From DASULK01 sp036381835 (GTDB lineage: Bacteria; Actinomycetota; Actinomycetes; Mycobacteriales; Micromonosporaceae), in the NCBI GenBank assembly GCA_036381835.1, contig DASVCA010000002.1, positions 1-11,957 of the forward strand: a DNA stretch of 11,957 nucleotides, given 5' to 3'. Positions within the stretch are counted from its first letter, which is position 1. Every line of letters starts with the position of its first letter. Position numbers and translations under genes: made by a program. The notes under the pieces were generated by a model. It searched no databases, was not told the origin of the DNA, and saw only the letters and a program-made list of their open reading frames with translations. Below are positions 1 through 7,141 of this stretch, piece by piece.

Positions 1-2
1 AC

Positions 3-1292
3 CCGTGGTTCCAGGCGGCCCTGGTTGCCGCGCCGGGCAGCCGCGAGCGGGACCGCTACGTCTTCCGGGACGGGCGGGACGGCGACCAGCCGCCCAACAG
101 CTGGCAGAGCGTGTTCGGCGGCGACGCGTGGACGCGGCTGCCCGACGGCCAGTGGTACCTGCACCTCTTCGACGCCGGCCAGCCGGACCTCAACTGGGAC
201 AACCCCGAGGTGCGGGCCGAGTTCGAGGACATCCTGCGGTTCTGGCTGGACCGGGGCGTCGACGGGTTCCGCGTCGACGTCGCGCACGGCCTGGTCAAGC
301 AGGCCGACCTGGCCGACTGGCACTACCCGCACGAGCCGCTGTCCGGGCCCGGCACGAAGGGGCACCGGCCGCCCATGTGGGACCAGGACGGCGTGCACGA
401 CATCTACCGGGACTGGCGGCGGGTGGTGGACGGCTACCCCGGCGGACGCATCCTGGTCGCCGAGGCGTGGGTGCAGCCGGCCGAACGGCTGGCCGCGTAC
501 GTACGGCCGGACGAGATGCATCAGGCGTTCAACTTCGAACACCTGGAGGCGGCCTGGACCGCACCCGCACAGTATGCGGTGATCAGCCGGTCGCTGGCGG
601 CGAACGCCACCGTCGGCGCCCCCACCACCTGGGTGCTGTCCAACCACGACGTGATCCGCCACGCGACGCGACTCGCTCTGCCGATCGGCGCGCGCCGCCC
701 CAACGGCATCGGGATCGGCGACCCGCAGCCGGACCCGGCACTCGGGCTACGCCGTGCCCGGGCGGCCACCCTGCTGATGCTCGCCCTGCCCGGATCGGCC
801 TACCTCTACCAGGGCGAGGAACTCGGGCTGCCCGAGCACACCACACTGCCCGACGAGGCCCGCCAGGACCCGACCTGGCGGCGCAGCGGCCACACCCAGC
901 GGGGGCGGGACGGCTGCCGGGTGCCGATCCCGTGGCGGGCGGACGCCCCCTCGTACGGGTTCGGGCCGACCGAGCGCAGCTGGCTGCCGCAACCGCCGCT
1001 GTGGGCCGACTACGCACTCGACCGGCAACGCGGCGTGCCCGGTTCGACGTACGAGATGTATCGGACGGCGCTGCGCCTGCGGCGCGCGTACGACCTCGGG
1101 CGCGGCACCCTGGTCTGGTCGGCCGGCCCGGACGACGTGCTGGCCTTCCGCAACGGCGATCTGCTGGTGGTCACCAACTTCGGGGCGGCGCCGGTGGCGC
1201 TGCCCACCGGGGCGCAGCCGGTGCACACCAGCGGGCCGCTCACCGCCGACGGCCGGGTGCCGGCCGACGTCACGGTCTGGGCCCGCGCCTGA
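3..1292 (+). CDS. GH13 alpha-glucosidase, 5'-truncated by window edge
   Basis: A glycoside hydrolase family 13 enzyme expected to release glucose from the non-reducing ends of short alpha-glucans in the cytoplasm. The reading frame is open from base 3 to the TGA at 1290-1292 (429 residues). Family members have about 530-560, so roughly the first 110-130 residues lie outside the window; the GTG at 111 is an internal valine. All catalytic regions are visible: QPDLN (residues 60-64, the region V signature of the oligo-1,6-glucosidase group), GFRVDVAHG with nucleophile Asp92 (codon 276-278), LVAEAW with acid/base Glu154 (462-464), and LSNHD with transition-state Asp216 (648-650). The domain C beta-sandwich follows to the end. 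It converges on a small membrane-protein gene 14 bases downstream. Alpha-1,4 versus alpha-1,6 preference cannot be settled from sequence; trehalose- or sucrose-active relatives are less likely alternatives. Confidence 0.93.
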   Translation, partial: PWFQAALVAAPGSRERDRYVFRDGRDGDQPPNSWQSVFGGDAWTRLPDGQWYLHLFDAGQPDLNWDNPEVRAEFEDILRFWLDRGVDGFRVDVAHGLVKQADLADWHYPHEPLSGPGTKGHRPPMWDQDGVHDIYRDWRRVVDGYPGGRILVAEAWVQPAERLAAYVRPDEMHQAFNFEHLEAAWTAPAQYAVISRSLAANATVGAPTTWVLSNHDVIRHATRLALPIGARRPNGIGIGDPQPDPALGLRRARAATLLMLALPGSAYLYQGEELGLPEHTTLPDEARQDPTWRRSGHTQRGRDGCRVPIPWRADAPSYGFGPTERSWLPQPPLWADYALDRQRGVPGSTYEMYRTALRLRRAYDLGRGTLVWSAGPDDVLAFRNGDLLVVTNFGAAPVALPTGAQPVHTSGPLTADGRVPADVTVWARA

Positions 1293-1306
1293 CCGCCGCC
1301 GGCCGC

Positions 1307-1576
1307 TCACGCCGTCCAGCCGAGCCAGCGTTCCCCGGCGCTGATCACCACCACCCAGATCAGGAAGGCGGCGACCGGAACCAGCAGCACCAGAAGCGGC
1401 CGGGTCCGCATCAGCCGGATGCCGACCCCCAACAGCGCCGCCCACACCGCGAGCAGCCCGATCACCGCCCACAGCGGGGCGAGGAGGCCGCTGGCGAGGT
1501 ACCAGAAGAAGAGGAAGACGTGGCCGACCAGCCCCACCGTACCGAGGACACGCGCCCACACCGACTTGTCCGCCAT
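1307..1576 (-). CDS. Small three-helix membrane protein, unknown function
   Basis: An 89-residue, very hydrophobic protein that I do not recognise. Three membrane segments can be read at about residues 11-33, 35-56 and 60-82, joined by very short loops. A basic loop (RLMRTRP, about 54-60) lies between the second and third segments and suggests that loop is cytoplasmic. The ATG at 1576-1574 follows the stop of the upstream MFS gene by only 7 bases, with a GGGCGG stretch in front as a weak ribosome site, so the two are almost certainly co-transcribed and perhaps coupled. It could be a small accessory subunit or simply an orphan membrane protein; nothing in it shows a catalytic or ligand-binding motif. 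It ends 14 bases from the convergent alpha-glucosidase stop. Confidence 0.8.
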   Translation of the reverse strand: MADKSVWARVLGTVGLVGHVFLFFWYLASGLLAPLWAVIGLLAVWAALLGVGIRLMRTRPLLVLLVPVAAFLIWVVVISAGERWLGWTA

Positions 1577-1583
1577 CCGCCCA

Positions 1584-3062
1584 TCATCCGGGCCGGCGGT
1601 TCGCCGCGCCCTCCACCGTACGGTCGACGGTGGCCTCGGCGGCGACGGCGGCCGCCCGCAGGCTCAGCAACCGGCGCACCCCCTCGATGTCCCGCGGGGT
1701 GTTCCGCGAGGCCAGCCAGTACATGATCCCGGTCGGGATGAAGAAGATCTGGAAGACGGCCAGCCCGACGGCGTAGTTCAACGGGGGCGGGAACGCCGCG
1801 CTCAATCGGTGGAACGCCACGCCGACCAGGTAGTTGCCGGCGGCCCGGCCGACCCCGTTGACCAGGTTGCCGAGGCTGTAGACGGTGCCCCGGTGCTCGG
1901 GCGGGTTCACGTCGGCGAGCAGCGCGAACCAGTTCGGCGAGTTCGCCGAGGTGAGGGCGAGCGCCAGCACCGCGGCCAGGAAACCGAACCCCACGGTCGG
2001 CTCGGTGACGACACCGGCCAGCACGGCACCGATGACCGTGCCGGCCCCGGCGCCGTCGGGCACGTCGATGTCGATCGGCACGAAGAACAGCACCAGGTAG
2101 AACGGCACGGCCGCGAGGATGCCGACCGCCGCGACCAGGGCGCGCCCGCGCGGGGTGCGCCGTTGCAGCCGGTCTCCGACCAGGCCGCCGACGATGGAGA
2201 ACACCCCGCCGAGCTGGAACAGGGTGGCGAAGACGCTGCCCACCGCGATCGCCGTCGCCTCCGAATAGCCCTGCGCGGCGGCCCGGTGTTGGAACAGCAC
2301 CGGCAGCCAGACCAGCGAGCCGAACGCGAACTGCGCGGTGAGGCCCTGCATGACCAGCCAGACGTTGCTGCGCCGGCCGAGGATGTCCGGCAGGTCCGCC
2401 CGACTGATCCGGTAGTCGTAGTCGCCGCCGCTGCCGAGCGCGGCGGCCAGCTCGGGCTCGCTCTGCCCGCGACGGATGTCGTAGGTGAACAGGTACGCGA
2501 CGGTGGCGGCCAGGCCGACGACGGTGAGCAGCAGGAAGGGTCGACGCCAGTCGGTCGCACCGAGCAGGCCGCCGACCATCGTGCCGGCCAGGGTGCCGAT
2601 GCCCTGGGACAGCCCCCAGAAGCTCATCACCAGACCCCGCCGACGCGGGGAGATGAGGTCGGTGACGACGGAGAAGCCGACCGAGCCGACCGCGCCGAGG
2701 CCGATGGCGGCGACCATCTGGGCGGCGAGGAAGGCGGCGTAGCCGCCCGCGAAGGCGCTGCCAGCCGTGCCGGCCGCCCAGATCAGCGTGCCGATCATCA
2801 GCAGCGGCTTGCGGTCGGAGCGGTCGCCGGCGTATGCGAAGGCGACTGCGGCGACCGCGCTGACCAGGAAACTCGCCGCGGTGACCAGGCCCAGCGTCGG
2901 CTCGGCGACGCCGAGGTCGGCGGCGATCGGGCGGTACAGCGGCGGCACCAGACCGATGGCCACGTTGTCCAGGGACGCGAGGACGACGAAGACGATCACG
3001 CTGTAGAGCCGGTGCACGGTCGATCCGCGTACGGGAGCCCGCCGGCCGCTCGCGGTGGTCAT
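1584..3062 (-). CDS. MFS permease, about 12 membrane helices
   Basis: A 492-residue major facilitator superfamily transporter of the inner membrane. The N-terminal half carries the MFS motif A between helices 2 and 3 (GDRSDRKP, residues 79-86). Hydrophobic segments fit about 12 helices, with a hydrophilic central loop (after TYDIRRG) between the two six-helix halves and a cytoplasmic tail rich in Ala and Arg. The overall look is of spinster-like or sugar/drug permeases, but the substrate is not evident. I chose the ATG at 3062-3060; a TTG at 3098 would add 12 residues but is a rare codon and lies outside the transporter fold. No clear Shine-Dalgarno precedes the ATG. A small membrane-protein gene follows after 7 bases. 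The convergent alpha-glucosidase suggests, only by proximity, that sugars could be the cargo. Confidence 0.9.
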   Translation of the reverse strand: MTTASGRRAPVRGSTVHRLYSVIVFVVLASLDNVAIGLVPPLYRPIAADLGVAEPTLGLVTAASFLVSAVAAVAFAYAGDRSDRKPLLMIGTLIWAAGTAGSAFAGGYAAFLAAQMVAAIGLGAVGSVGFSVVTDLISPRRRGLVMSFWGLSQGIGTLAGTMVGGLLGATDWRRPFLLLTVVGLAATVAYLFTYDIRRGQSEPELAAALGSGGDYDYRISRADLPDILGRRSNVWLVMQGLTAQFAFGSLVWLPVLFQHRAAAQGYSEATAIAVGSVFATLFQLGGVFSIVGGLVGDRLQRRTPRGRALVAAVGILAAVPFYLVLFFVPIDIDVPDGAGAGTVIGAVLAGVVTEPTVGFGFLAAVLALALTSANSPNWFALLADVNPPEHRGTVYSLGNLVNGVGRAAGNYLVGVAFHRLSAAFPPPLNYAVGLAVFQIFFIPTGIMYWLASRNTPRDIEGVRRLLSLRAAAVAAEATVDRTVEGAANRRPG

Positions 3063-3156
3063 GGCGGGCAGCCAACCACGCCGGCCGGCTACCGGCAAGC
3101 GCCCGCGCCCCGGGTGGCGTCGGCTCCCGCCGAGATCGCGCAGCTTCCCGTAATGT

Positions 3157-3183
3157 GTGGCCTCCTCAGCCGGGCGAGACCAC
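3157..3183 (-). terminator. Hairpin downstream of the excalibur gene
   Basis: On the minus strand, arms of 8 bases (GTGGTCTC and GAGGCCAC) pair completely if one G-U wobble is allowed, around an 11-base loop. On the plus strand the same pair is a C-A mismatch, so the structure suits minus-strand RNA. It begins 22 bases past the stop at 3206, where a terminator for the excalibur gene would be expected. There is no T-tract, as is usual in actinomycetes. Confidence 0.4.
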
Positions 3184-3205
3184 TCTTTCCCTGCAGGTGC
3201 GTGAT

Positions 3206-3760
3206 CTAGTCGCAGGCCACGCCGTCGCCGTCGCGGTCGAGATGCCGCCCGTAGCCCGGCTCACCCCGGTGCAGGGGTGCCGCACCGGCCGCCCACGCCT
3301 CGTCGCAGTCGTGGTAGTGGACCCGGGGGCGGGCCGGTCCCCGCTCGCACGCCCAGCCGTCGCGGTCGCTGTCCGGGTACCAGTCGTACTCGGGGTCCCG
3401 GTCCGCCTTGTACGGCCCGAGTCCGGCGGCGACGACCTGCTCGCAGGTGTCGTACCGGCGGTCCGGGCGGCGCTCCTCGGCGGTGTCGGCGGAGCTGCCC
3501 GGTCCGCCGGGTCCGCCCATCGTGCGGGAGCCCGCCGTCGACGTACCGTCGGAGAGCTGCTGCGGGGATGCGGACCCGGTCGCGGGCGGCGTGAGCGGCG
3601 GCTCGGTCACGGGTTGCCCGGTGGGCGATCCGGGTCGGTCGGTGTCGTCGGCGGCCGAACGGTTCGCCGCGTGCGGATCGCCGATGAAGGCCGTCCCGCC
3701 CACGGCGAGCAGTCCGAGTGTCGCGGCAGCGAGGATCGACCCCACCAGCCGGCGCCGCAT
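3206..3760 (-). CDS. Secreted/anchored protein with two excalibur domains
   Basis: A 184-residue extracytoplasmic protein. Residues 1-27 are a basic start (MRRR) plus a hydrophobic stretch, either a signal peptide or an uncleaved anchor. Residues about 28-100 are a Pro/Ser/Thr/Gly-rich low-complexity linker. Two excalibur (extracellular calcium-binding) domains follow at about 101-139 and 147-184. Each has the family's cysteine pair (C106/C138 and C152/C183) and the acidic loop ending in Cys-acid (DSDRDGWACE and DRDGDGVACD). Calcium binding is inferred from the family. The ATG at 3760 is chosen because AGAAGGGA sits 5 bases before it and the signal sequence then starts directly; an in-frame ATG at 3817 with GGGGGAG upstream would add 19 residues. 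Excalibur domains are often attached to nucleases or wall hydrolases, but no such domain is present here, so its job is unknown. Confidence 0.85.
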   Translation of the reverse strand: MRRRLVGSILAAATLGLLAVGGTAFIGDPHAANRSAADDTDRPGSPTGQPVTEPPLTPPATGSASPQQLSDGTSTAGSRTMGGPGGPGSSADTAEERRPDRRYDTCEQVVAAGLGPYKADRDPEYDWYPDSDRDGWACERGPARPRVHYHDCDEAWAAGAAPLHRGEPGYGRHLDRDGDGVACD

Positions 3761-3908
3761 GCGGTCCCTTCTGGGCTGCGGCGGTGACCAGCGGTGCCTT
3801 CCGGGGGTACGTGCCATATCTGCAGTCTCCCCCGCGCACACCTCAAAGAGGCAGAAAACGCCCAGCGTGTCAGGCACGCAGCTGCCCCGTCCTGCCGTCT
3901 TCGGCGAA

Positions 3909-3983
3909 GATCCACTCCAGATCACTGAAGTTGCGGTGACGAGACCGGGTGGATGGCCCAACTTCAGTGAAATGGAGTCGATC
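3909..3983. repeat. Long imperfect inverted repeat (REP/MITE-like)
   Basis: Two 25-base arms (3909-3933 and 3959-3983) match as reverse complements at 22 of 25 positions, including a perfect 12-base core (TCACTGAAGTTG and CAACTTCAGTGA). The 25-base centre contains a further small CGGT/ACCG hairpin at 3934-3947. The arms are less GC-rich than their surroundings. It lies between the upstream end of the excalibur gene and the terminator of the hemerythrin gene. No target-site duplication is obvious and it encodes nothing. It could be a dispersed palindromic repeat, a remnant of a small non-autonomous element, or a regulatory hairpin in the excalibur leader. Confidence 0.7.
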
Positions 3984-4011
3984 ATGGGCTGGTCGTTTGG
4001 GCGGCAAGTGC

Positions 4012-4046
4012 TGTGTGCGGCCGGCCTTACCGGCCGACCGCACACA
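4012..4046 (-). terminator. Strong hairpin terminator of the hemerythrin gene
   Basis: A 15-base stem (4012-4026 with 4032-4046) closes a 5-base loop. The single plus-strand mismatch (C4021 with A4037) becomes a G-U wobble in minus-strand RNA, so the stem is complete only in that direction. It starts 13 bases after the hemerythrin stop at 4059, which makes a transcription terminator for that gene the natural reading. No T-tract follows. Confidence 0.72.
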
Positions 4047-4058
4047 CACCACGAGTCG

Positions 4059-4622
4059 TCAGCGCATGCGGGATTCACGCCAGTCGCGTACCGCGTCCCG
4101 GGTCCGGTCGAAGACCGCGAGCGGCGGACCGGCCAGCAGATTCGCCATCGCCGACTCCCCGGCCATCGGATGAGGCCGGGTCGGTGCGATCTTCTCGGCC
4201 GCCTCGACGGCCCCGGCCATCCGCCGCAGCCGCTCCTCGGAAAGCTGTTGCCGCAGCTTCGGGAACTCCTCCCGCTCCTCCCGCTCGGCATGCTCGATCA
4301 CGGACTGGGCGAACGGTTCCAGCCTGCTGTTGAAATGCGGATGGTCCACACCCAGCTCGTACAGCTCCGCCAAGGCGTGCTTGGCCTCGTCCTCCTCGTG
4401 CAACCGCGCCTCGACCACCCGGTCCCCCGCCTGCCGGCGAGCCTCCGGATGCACCACCAGTTCCTCGGCGCTCTCGTGCACGGCCAGCAGACGCACCAGA
4501 TCCTGGAAGATCTCGCGCTTCTGCCCGCCCTGGGCCGACTTCAGCTGGTTGAACAGGTCCTTTATCTGATCGTGCTGCTGCCGCAGTAGGTCCACGACGT
4601 CCCGTTGCTGCACCGCCGTCAC
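4059..4622 (-). CDS. Hemerythrin/HHE cation-binding domain protein
   Basis: A 187-residue soluble cytoplasmic protein with a four-helix HHE domain over residues about 8-125. Candidate diiron ligands are in family order: His17 (RQQHDQ), His49-xxx-Glu53 (VHESAEE), His75 or His82 in the third helix, and His111-xxx-Glu115 (EHAEREE). Such domains bind O2 or NO or sense redox and iron; which applies here is not visible. The last 60 residues form a basic, Ala-rich tail without a recognisable domain. The GTG at 4622 is chosen over longer in-frame options because a full AGGAGGT lies 6 bases upstream. The GT9 gene on the same strand ends 58 bases upstream, so read-through is possible, while a strong hairpin 13 bases downstream ends the transcript. 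Confidence 0.88.
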   Translation of the reverse strand: MTAVQQRDVVDLLRQQHDQIKDLFNQLKSAQGGQKREIFQDLVRLLAVHESAEELVVHPEARRQAGDRVVEARLHEEDEAKHALAELYELGVDHPHFNSRLEPFAQSVIEHAEREEREEFPKLRQQLSEERLRRMAGAVEAAEKIAPTRPHPMAGESAMANLLAGPPLAVFDRTRDAVRDWRESRMR

Positions 4623-4680
4623 TGCCCTACCTCCTCGTAAGCAGGGATACCCGACCTGTGGATGCCCGAGCGGCAGGCGA

Positions 4681-5832
4681 TCATGCCGGGGCCCGGTTCG
4701 CGACCCCAGAACGCACCGACACCGATCGCCGCACCCGCCGGCGACCAGCCAGCCCGAGCGCCGCGCGCGCCACCCGCTCCGGCGCAACGTCGAGGCATTC
4801 CGACGCGTACGGGCAGACGAACTGCCGGCACGGCGAGCAGTCGGTGGGCACGGTCAACACGGCCGCCGGGCCGAACCTCGGCCGGTACTGCGACACCCGC
4901 TCCGTACCGGCGAACAACACCACCACGGGCGTGCGAAGGGCGCTGGCCAGGTGCGCCCCGCCGCTGTTGTTGCAGACCACCACGCTCGCCACCGACACCG
5001 CGTACGCGAGCGCGGGCAGCTCCAGGCGGTCCACCAGCCCGACCGCGCCCGGGCACCCGTCGGTCACCGTCGCCACCAGCCCCGCCTCCTTCGCCGTCCC
5101 GGCGACCACCACGGGCAGGCCCGCGTCGGCGAGGAGCCGGGCCACACGGGCCAGCCGGTCGGGCGGGTAGCGGCGGGATGAACAGGACGCACCGGGCAGC
5201 AGCAGCGCGTACGGCTGGCCGACCGGCACGCCGTGGGCGGCCAGCACGGCCGCCCCGGCCCGCCTGCCCCACTCCGGCACCACCGCGTGCAGCCGCGCGC
5301 CGACCGGCGGCACCCCCACCTGTCGGAGCAGGTGCAACGCCCGATCCACCTGGTGCATCGTGTCCGCCGTACCGTCGTTGTCGGGCACGGCCGCCCAGTG
5401 GGTCAGCCCGGCACCGCCGAACTCCTTCGACATGCCCACCCGGATCGGTACGCCGGCGAGCCGACACAGGTAGCCGGCGGGCCACGGGGACTGGGAGAAC
5501 GAGGTGAGGATCACCGCGGCCGAATACTTGCCGGCCGAGATCCGCTCGATCAGACGCAGGTCCTCGGCGAGCGGCGGTCCTCCGGCCCCGGCGTGCTGCC
5601 AGGACACCGACGCGGTGAGCACCCCGGCCACCTCGGGCAGCAGTTGCGCGGCCGGTGCGCCGGCCGGGGCGGCGAGCAGGTCGAGGCGCGCGTTCGGCGC
5701 GGCCGCCCGCAGGGCACGCAGCGCCGGGCCCGCCATGAGCACGTCCCCCAGGTTGTCGGCGCGCACCACCAGCACCCGGTCCAGGTCCCGCCAGGCGATC
5801 GGGGGGCCGGTGAGCGCAGCCGGGTGCGGCAT
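4681..5832 (-). CDS. GT9 heptosyltransferase-like glycosyltransferase
   Basis: A 383-residue GT-B enzyme of glycosyltransferase family 9, whose known members transfer heptose or related sugars from ADP-heptose or similar donors. The N-terminal half starts with the family's RADNLGD (Asp30, the position of the catalytic-base Asp in WaaC-type enzymes). The C-terminal donor half has the NNSGGAHLASAL stretch, matching the family's (D)TGxxHLA motif. The lysine usually found before the W/Y-P pair is replaced by arginine (SSRRYPP). A cysteine cluster C332, C335, C340, C346 near the end is a recurrent GT9 trait of unknown role. A basic tail follows. I chose ATG 5832; a GTG at 5838 would add two residues, and neither has a clear ribosome site. 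It diverges from the GT4/GT9 pair starting at 5957. The real sugar and acceptor are unknown. Confidence 0.88.
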   Translation of the reverse strand: MPHPAALTGPPIAWRDLDRVLVVRADNLGDVLMAGPALRALRAAAPNARLDLLAAPAGAPAAQLLPEVAGVLTASVSWQHAGAGGPPLAEDLRLIERISAGKYSAAVILTSFSQSPWPAGYLCRLAGVPIRVGMSKEFGGAGLTHWAAVPDNDGTADTMHQVDRALHLLRQVGVPPVGARLHAVVPEWGRRAGAAVLAAHGVPVGQPYALLLPGASCSSRRYPPDRLARVARLLADAGLPVVVAGTAKEAGLVATVTDGCPGAVGLVDRLELPALAYAVSVASVVVCNNSGGAHLASALRTPVVVLFAGTERVSQYRPRFGPAAVLTVPTDCSPCRQFVCPYASECLDVAPERVARAALGLAGRRRVRRSVSVRSGVANRAPA

Positions 5833-5956
5833 GGTCACGGGCCGCCAGCTACCCCGGAATCCGCGACCGAAACCGTTTGCCGCCGGTCGAGACGGGAAGG
5901 GCCGCAGAGCGTCAGGGCGGTACGACGAGGAGGGCGAGCGGCGGGAGGCGAAGGCG
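5833..5956. promoter_or_regulatory. Divergent promoter spacer between GT9 and GT4 genes
   Basis: The 124 bases between two divergent starts must hold promoters in both directions if each gene has its own. The end nearest the plus-strand gene holds its GGGAGG ribosome site. I cannot pick out convincing -35 and -10 boxes in either direction, so only the location is supported. Confidence 0.4.
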
Positions 5957-7141
5957 GTGACAGCGGCGGGCGGTGACGGGTGGATCCGCGTCGCCCTGGT
6001 ACACGGTCCGGGCGGGCCGGACCGGGACGGGGTCAGCGACTACGTTCAGCGGCTTCGGCACGCGCTCGGCGAGGTTGGGGTGGCCGCGGTGTCGGTGCCG
6101 GTCCGGCCGGTACGCGGCCGTTGGCTGGCCGGCACCGCTCAGGCGGCCCGGACGATCCGCCGGATCCGTCCGCAGGTAATCCACGTGCAGTTCGCCCCGG
6201 CGGCGTACCGGTTCTCCGGCGCGCCGGGTCTGCTGCCGCTCCTGCTGCCCGGCGACGTACCGCTGGTCACCACGTTGCACGAGTACGGCGGCTGGTCCTG
6301 GCCGGCGCGGCTGCCCGCCGGCGCCTGGCGGCCGCTCGAACGCGCCGGACTGTGGTGCCGGGAGACCGGGCGGCTGGTGCCGGCCAGCGCCGAGCTGGTG
6401 GTCACCAACGCCGACCACGCCGACGGGTTGGTCACCCGGACCGGCCGCCGCCCGGTGCGGGTGCCGTTGGCCCCGAACGTCGACGACCACGGCGGGGCGG
6501 AGCAGGCCCGCCGTCGGTGGCGGCGGCGGTTTCGGCTCGGCCCGCACGCCGAGCTGCTGCTGTTCTTCGGCTTCGTGCACCCGGTGAAGGGGGTGCGGTA
6601 CCTGTTGGAGGCGCTCGCGGCGCTGCGCACGCAACGCCCGGACATCCGGCTCCTCGTCGTCGGCGGGTTCACCTCACAGGCGCTGCCGGAAGCGCAGGCG
6701 CGGATGTTCCGCGCGGAACTCGACCGGGACGCACACCGCCTCGGGGTGGCCGACGCGGTGTGGTTCACCGGCCACCTGCCCGCTCGCGAGGTCTCCGCCG
6801 CGCTGCACGCCGCCGACCTGGTCGTACTGCCCTTCACGGCAGGGGTGACCACGAAGAGCGGGGCGCTGCTGGCTGCGCTCGCCCACGGCCGGCCGGTCGC
6901 GGTCACCGTGGCGGACCCACCCGACCCGCAGCTGCGGGCGGACGAGACGGTGGCGGTGATCCCGATCCGACGGGACGCTTCGGCCATCGCGGGAACGGTG
7001 CGACGCCTGCTGGACGACGCGGCTCTGCGGAATCGGCTGTCCGCCAACGGCCGCCGGTTCGCCGAACGGCACTCGTGGCCCCGGGTTGCCGTCGCGCACC
7101 GCGATCTCTACCTCCGGCTGCTCGGGCGGGGCGATGACTGA
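5957..7141 (+). CDS. GT4-like glycosyltransferase (GT-B fold)
   Basis: A 394-residue retaining-type GT-B glycosyltransferase most like family 4. The acceptor half opens with VALVHGPGG and a glycine-rich loop (DGVSDYVQRL), followed by a LHEYGG segment with His108-Glu109. The donor half begins with FFGFVHPVKGV (Lys211, the usual donor-phosphate-binding lysine region) and ends with PFTAGVTTKSGALLAALAHG (Gly296-Lys300 in the middle). The last stretch replaces the classic E-x7-E motif of GT4: neither glutamate is present. The GTG at 5957 is chosen because GGGAGG lies 8 bases upstream and homology-like sequence starts at WIRVALVHG; the frame stays open upstream without GT features. Its stop overlaps the next GT9 start by 8 bases, so the two are co-translated. 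It probably adds one sugar of a surface glycan; the donor is unknown. Confidence 0.88.
   Translation: MTAAGGDGWIRVALVHGPGGPDRDGVSDYVQRLRHALGEVGVAAVSVPVRPVRGRWLAGTAQAARTIRRIRPQVIHVQFAPAAYRFSGAPGLLPLLLPGDVPLVTTLHEYGGWSWPARLPAGAWRPLERAGLWCRETGRLVPASAELVVTNADHADGLVTRTGRRPVRVPLAPNVDDHGGAEQARRRWRRRFRLGPHAELLLFFGFVHPVKGVRYLLEALAALRTQRPDIRLLVVGGFTSQALPEAQARMFRAELDRDAHRLGVADAVWFTGHLPAREVSAALHAADLVVLPFTAGVTTKSGALLAALAHGRPVAVTVADPPDPQLRADETVAVIPIRRDASAIAGTVRRLLDDAALRNRLSANGRRFAERHSWPRVAVAHRDLYLRLLGRGDD

Noticed and set aside
747..1559. Minus-strand open frame of 270 residues across the end of the alpha-glucosidase
   Set aside because: Antisense shadow with low-complexity composition; it overlaps the better-supported membrane-protein gene in another frame.
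5..1726. A 573-residue open frame overlapping the alpha-glucosidase
   Set aside because: It is Arg/Pro/Gly/Ala-rich shadow translation of high-GC DNA in another frame and runs on past the alpha-glucosidase stop into the convergent genes.
1419..3209. A 596-residue plus-strand open frame opposite the MFS gene
   Set aside because: Its composition (Asp, Gly, Arg, Gln runs) is typical of an antisense frame of a membrane-protein gene; the minus-strand frame has clear helices and an MFS motif.
3761..4291. Upstream extension of the excalibur frame to 361 residues
   Set aside because: The extension would cross the inverted repeat, the terminator hairpin and part of the hemerythrin gene. The signal sequence and ribosome site place the start at 3760, or at most 3817.
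4623..4680. Possible hairpin (GGGCATCC with GGGTATCCC) between the GT9 and hemerythrin genes
   Set aside because: The arms do not pair well as reverse complements, so no terminator is called there.
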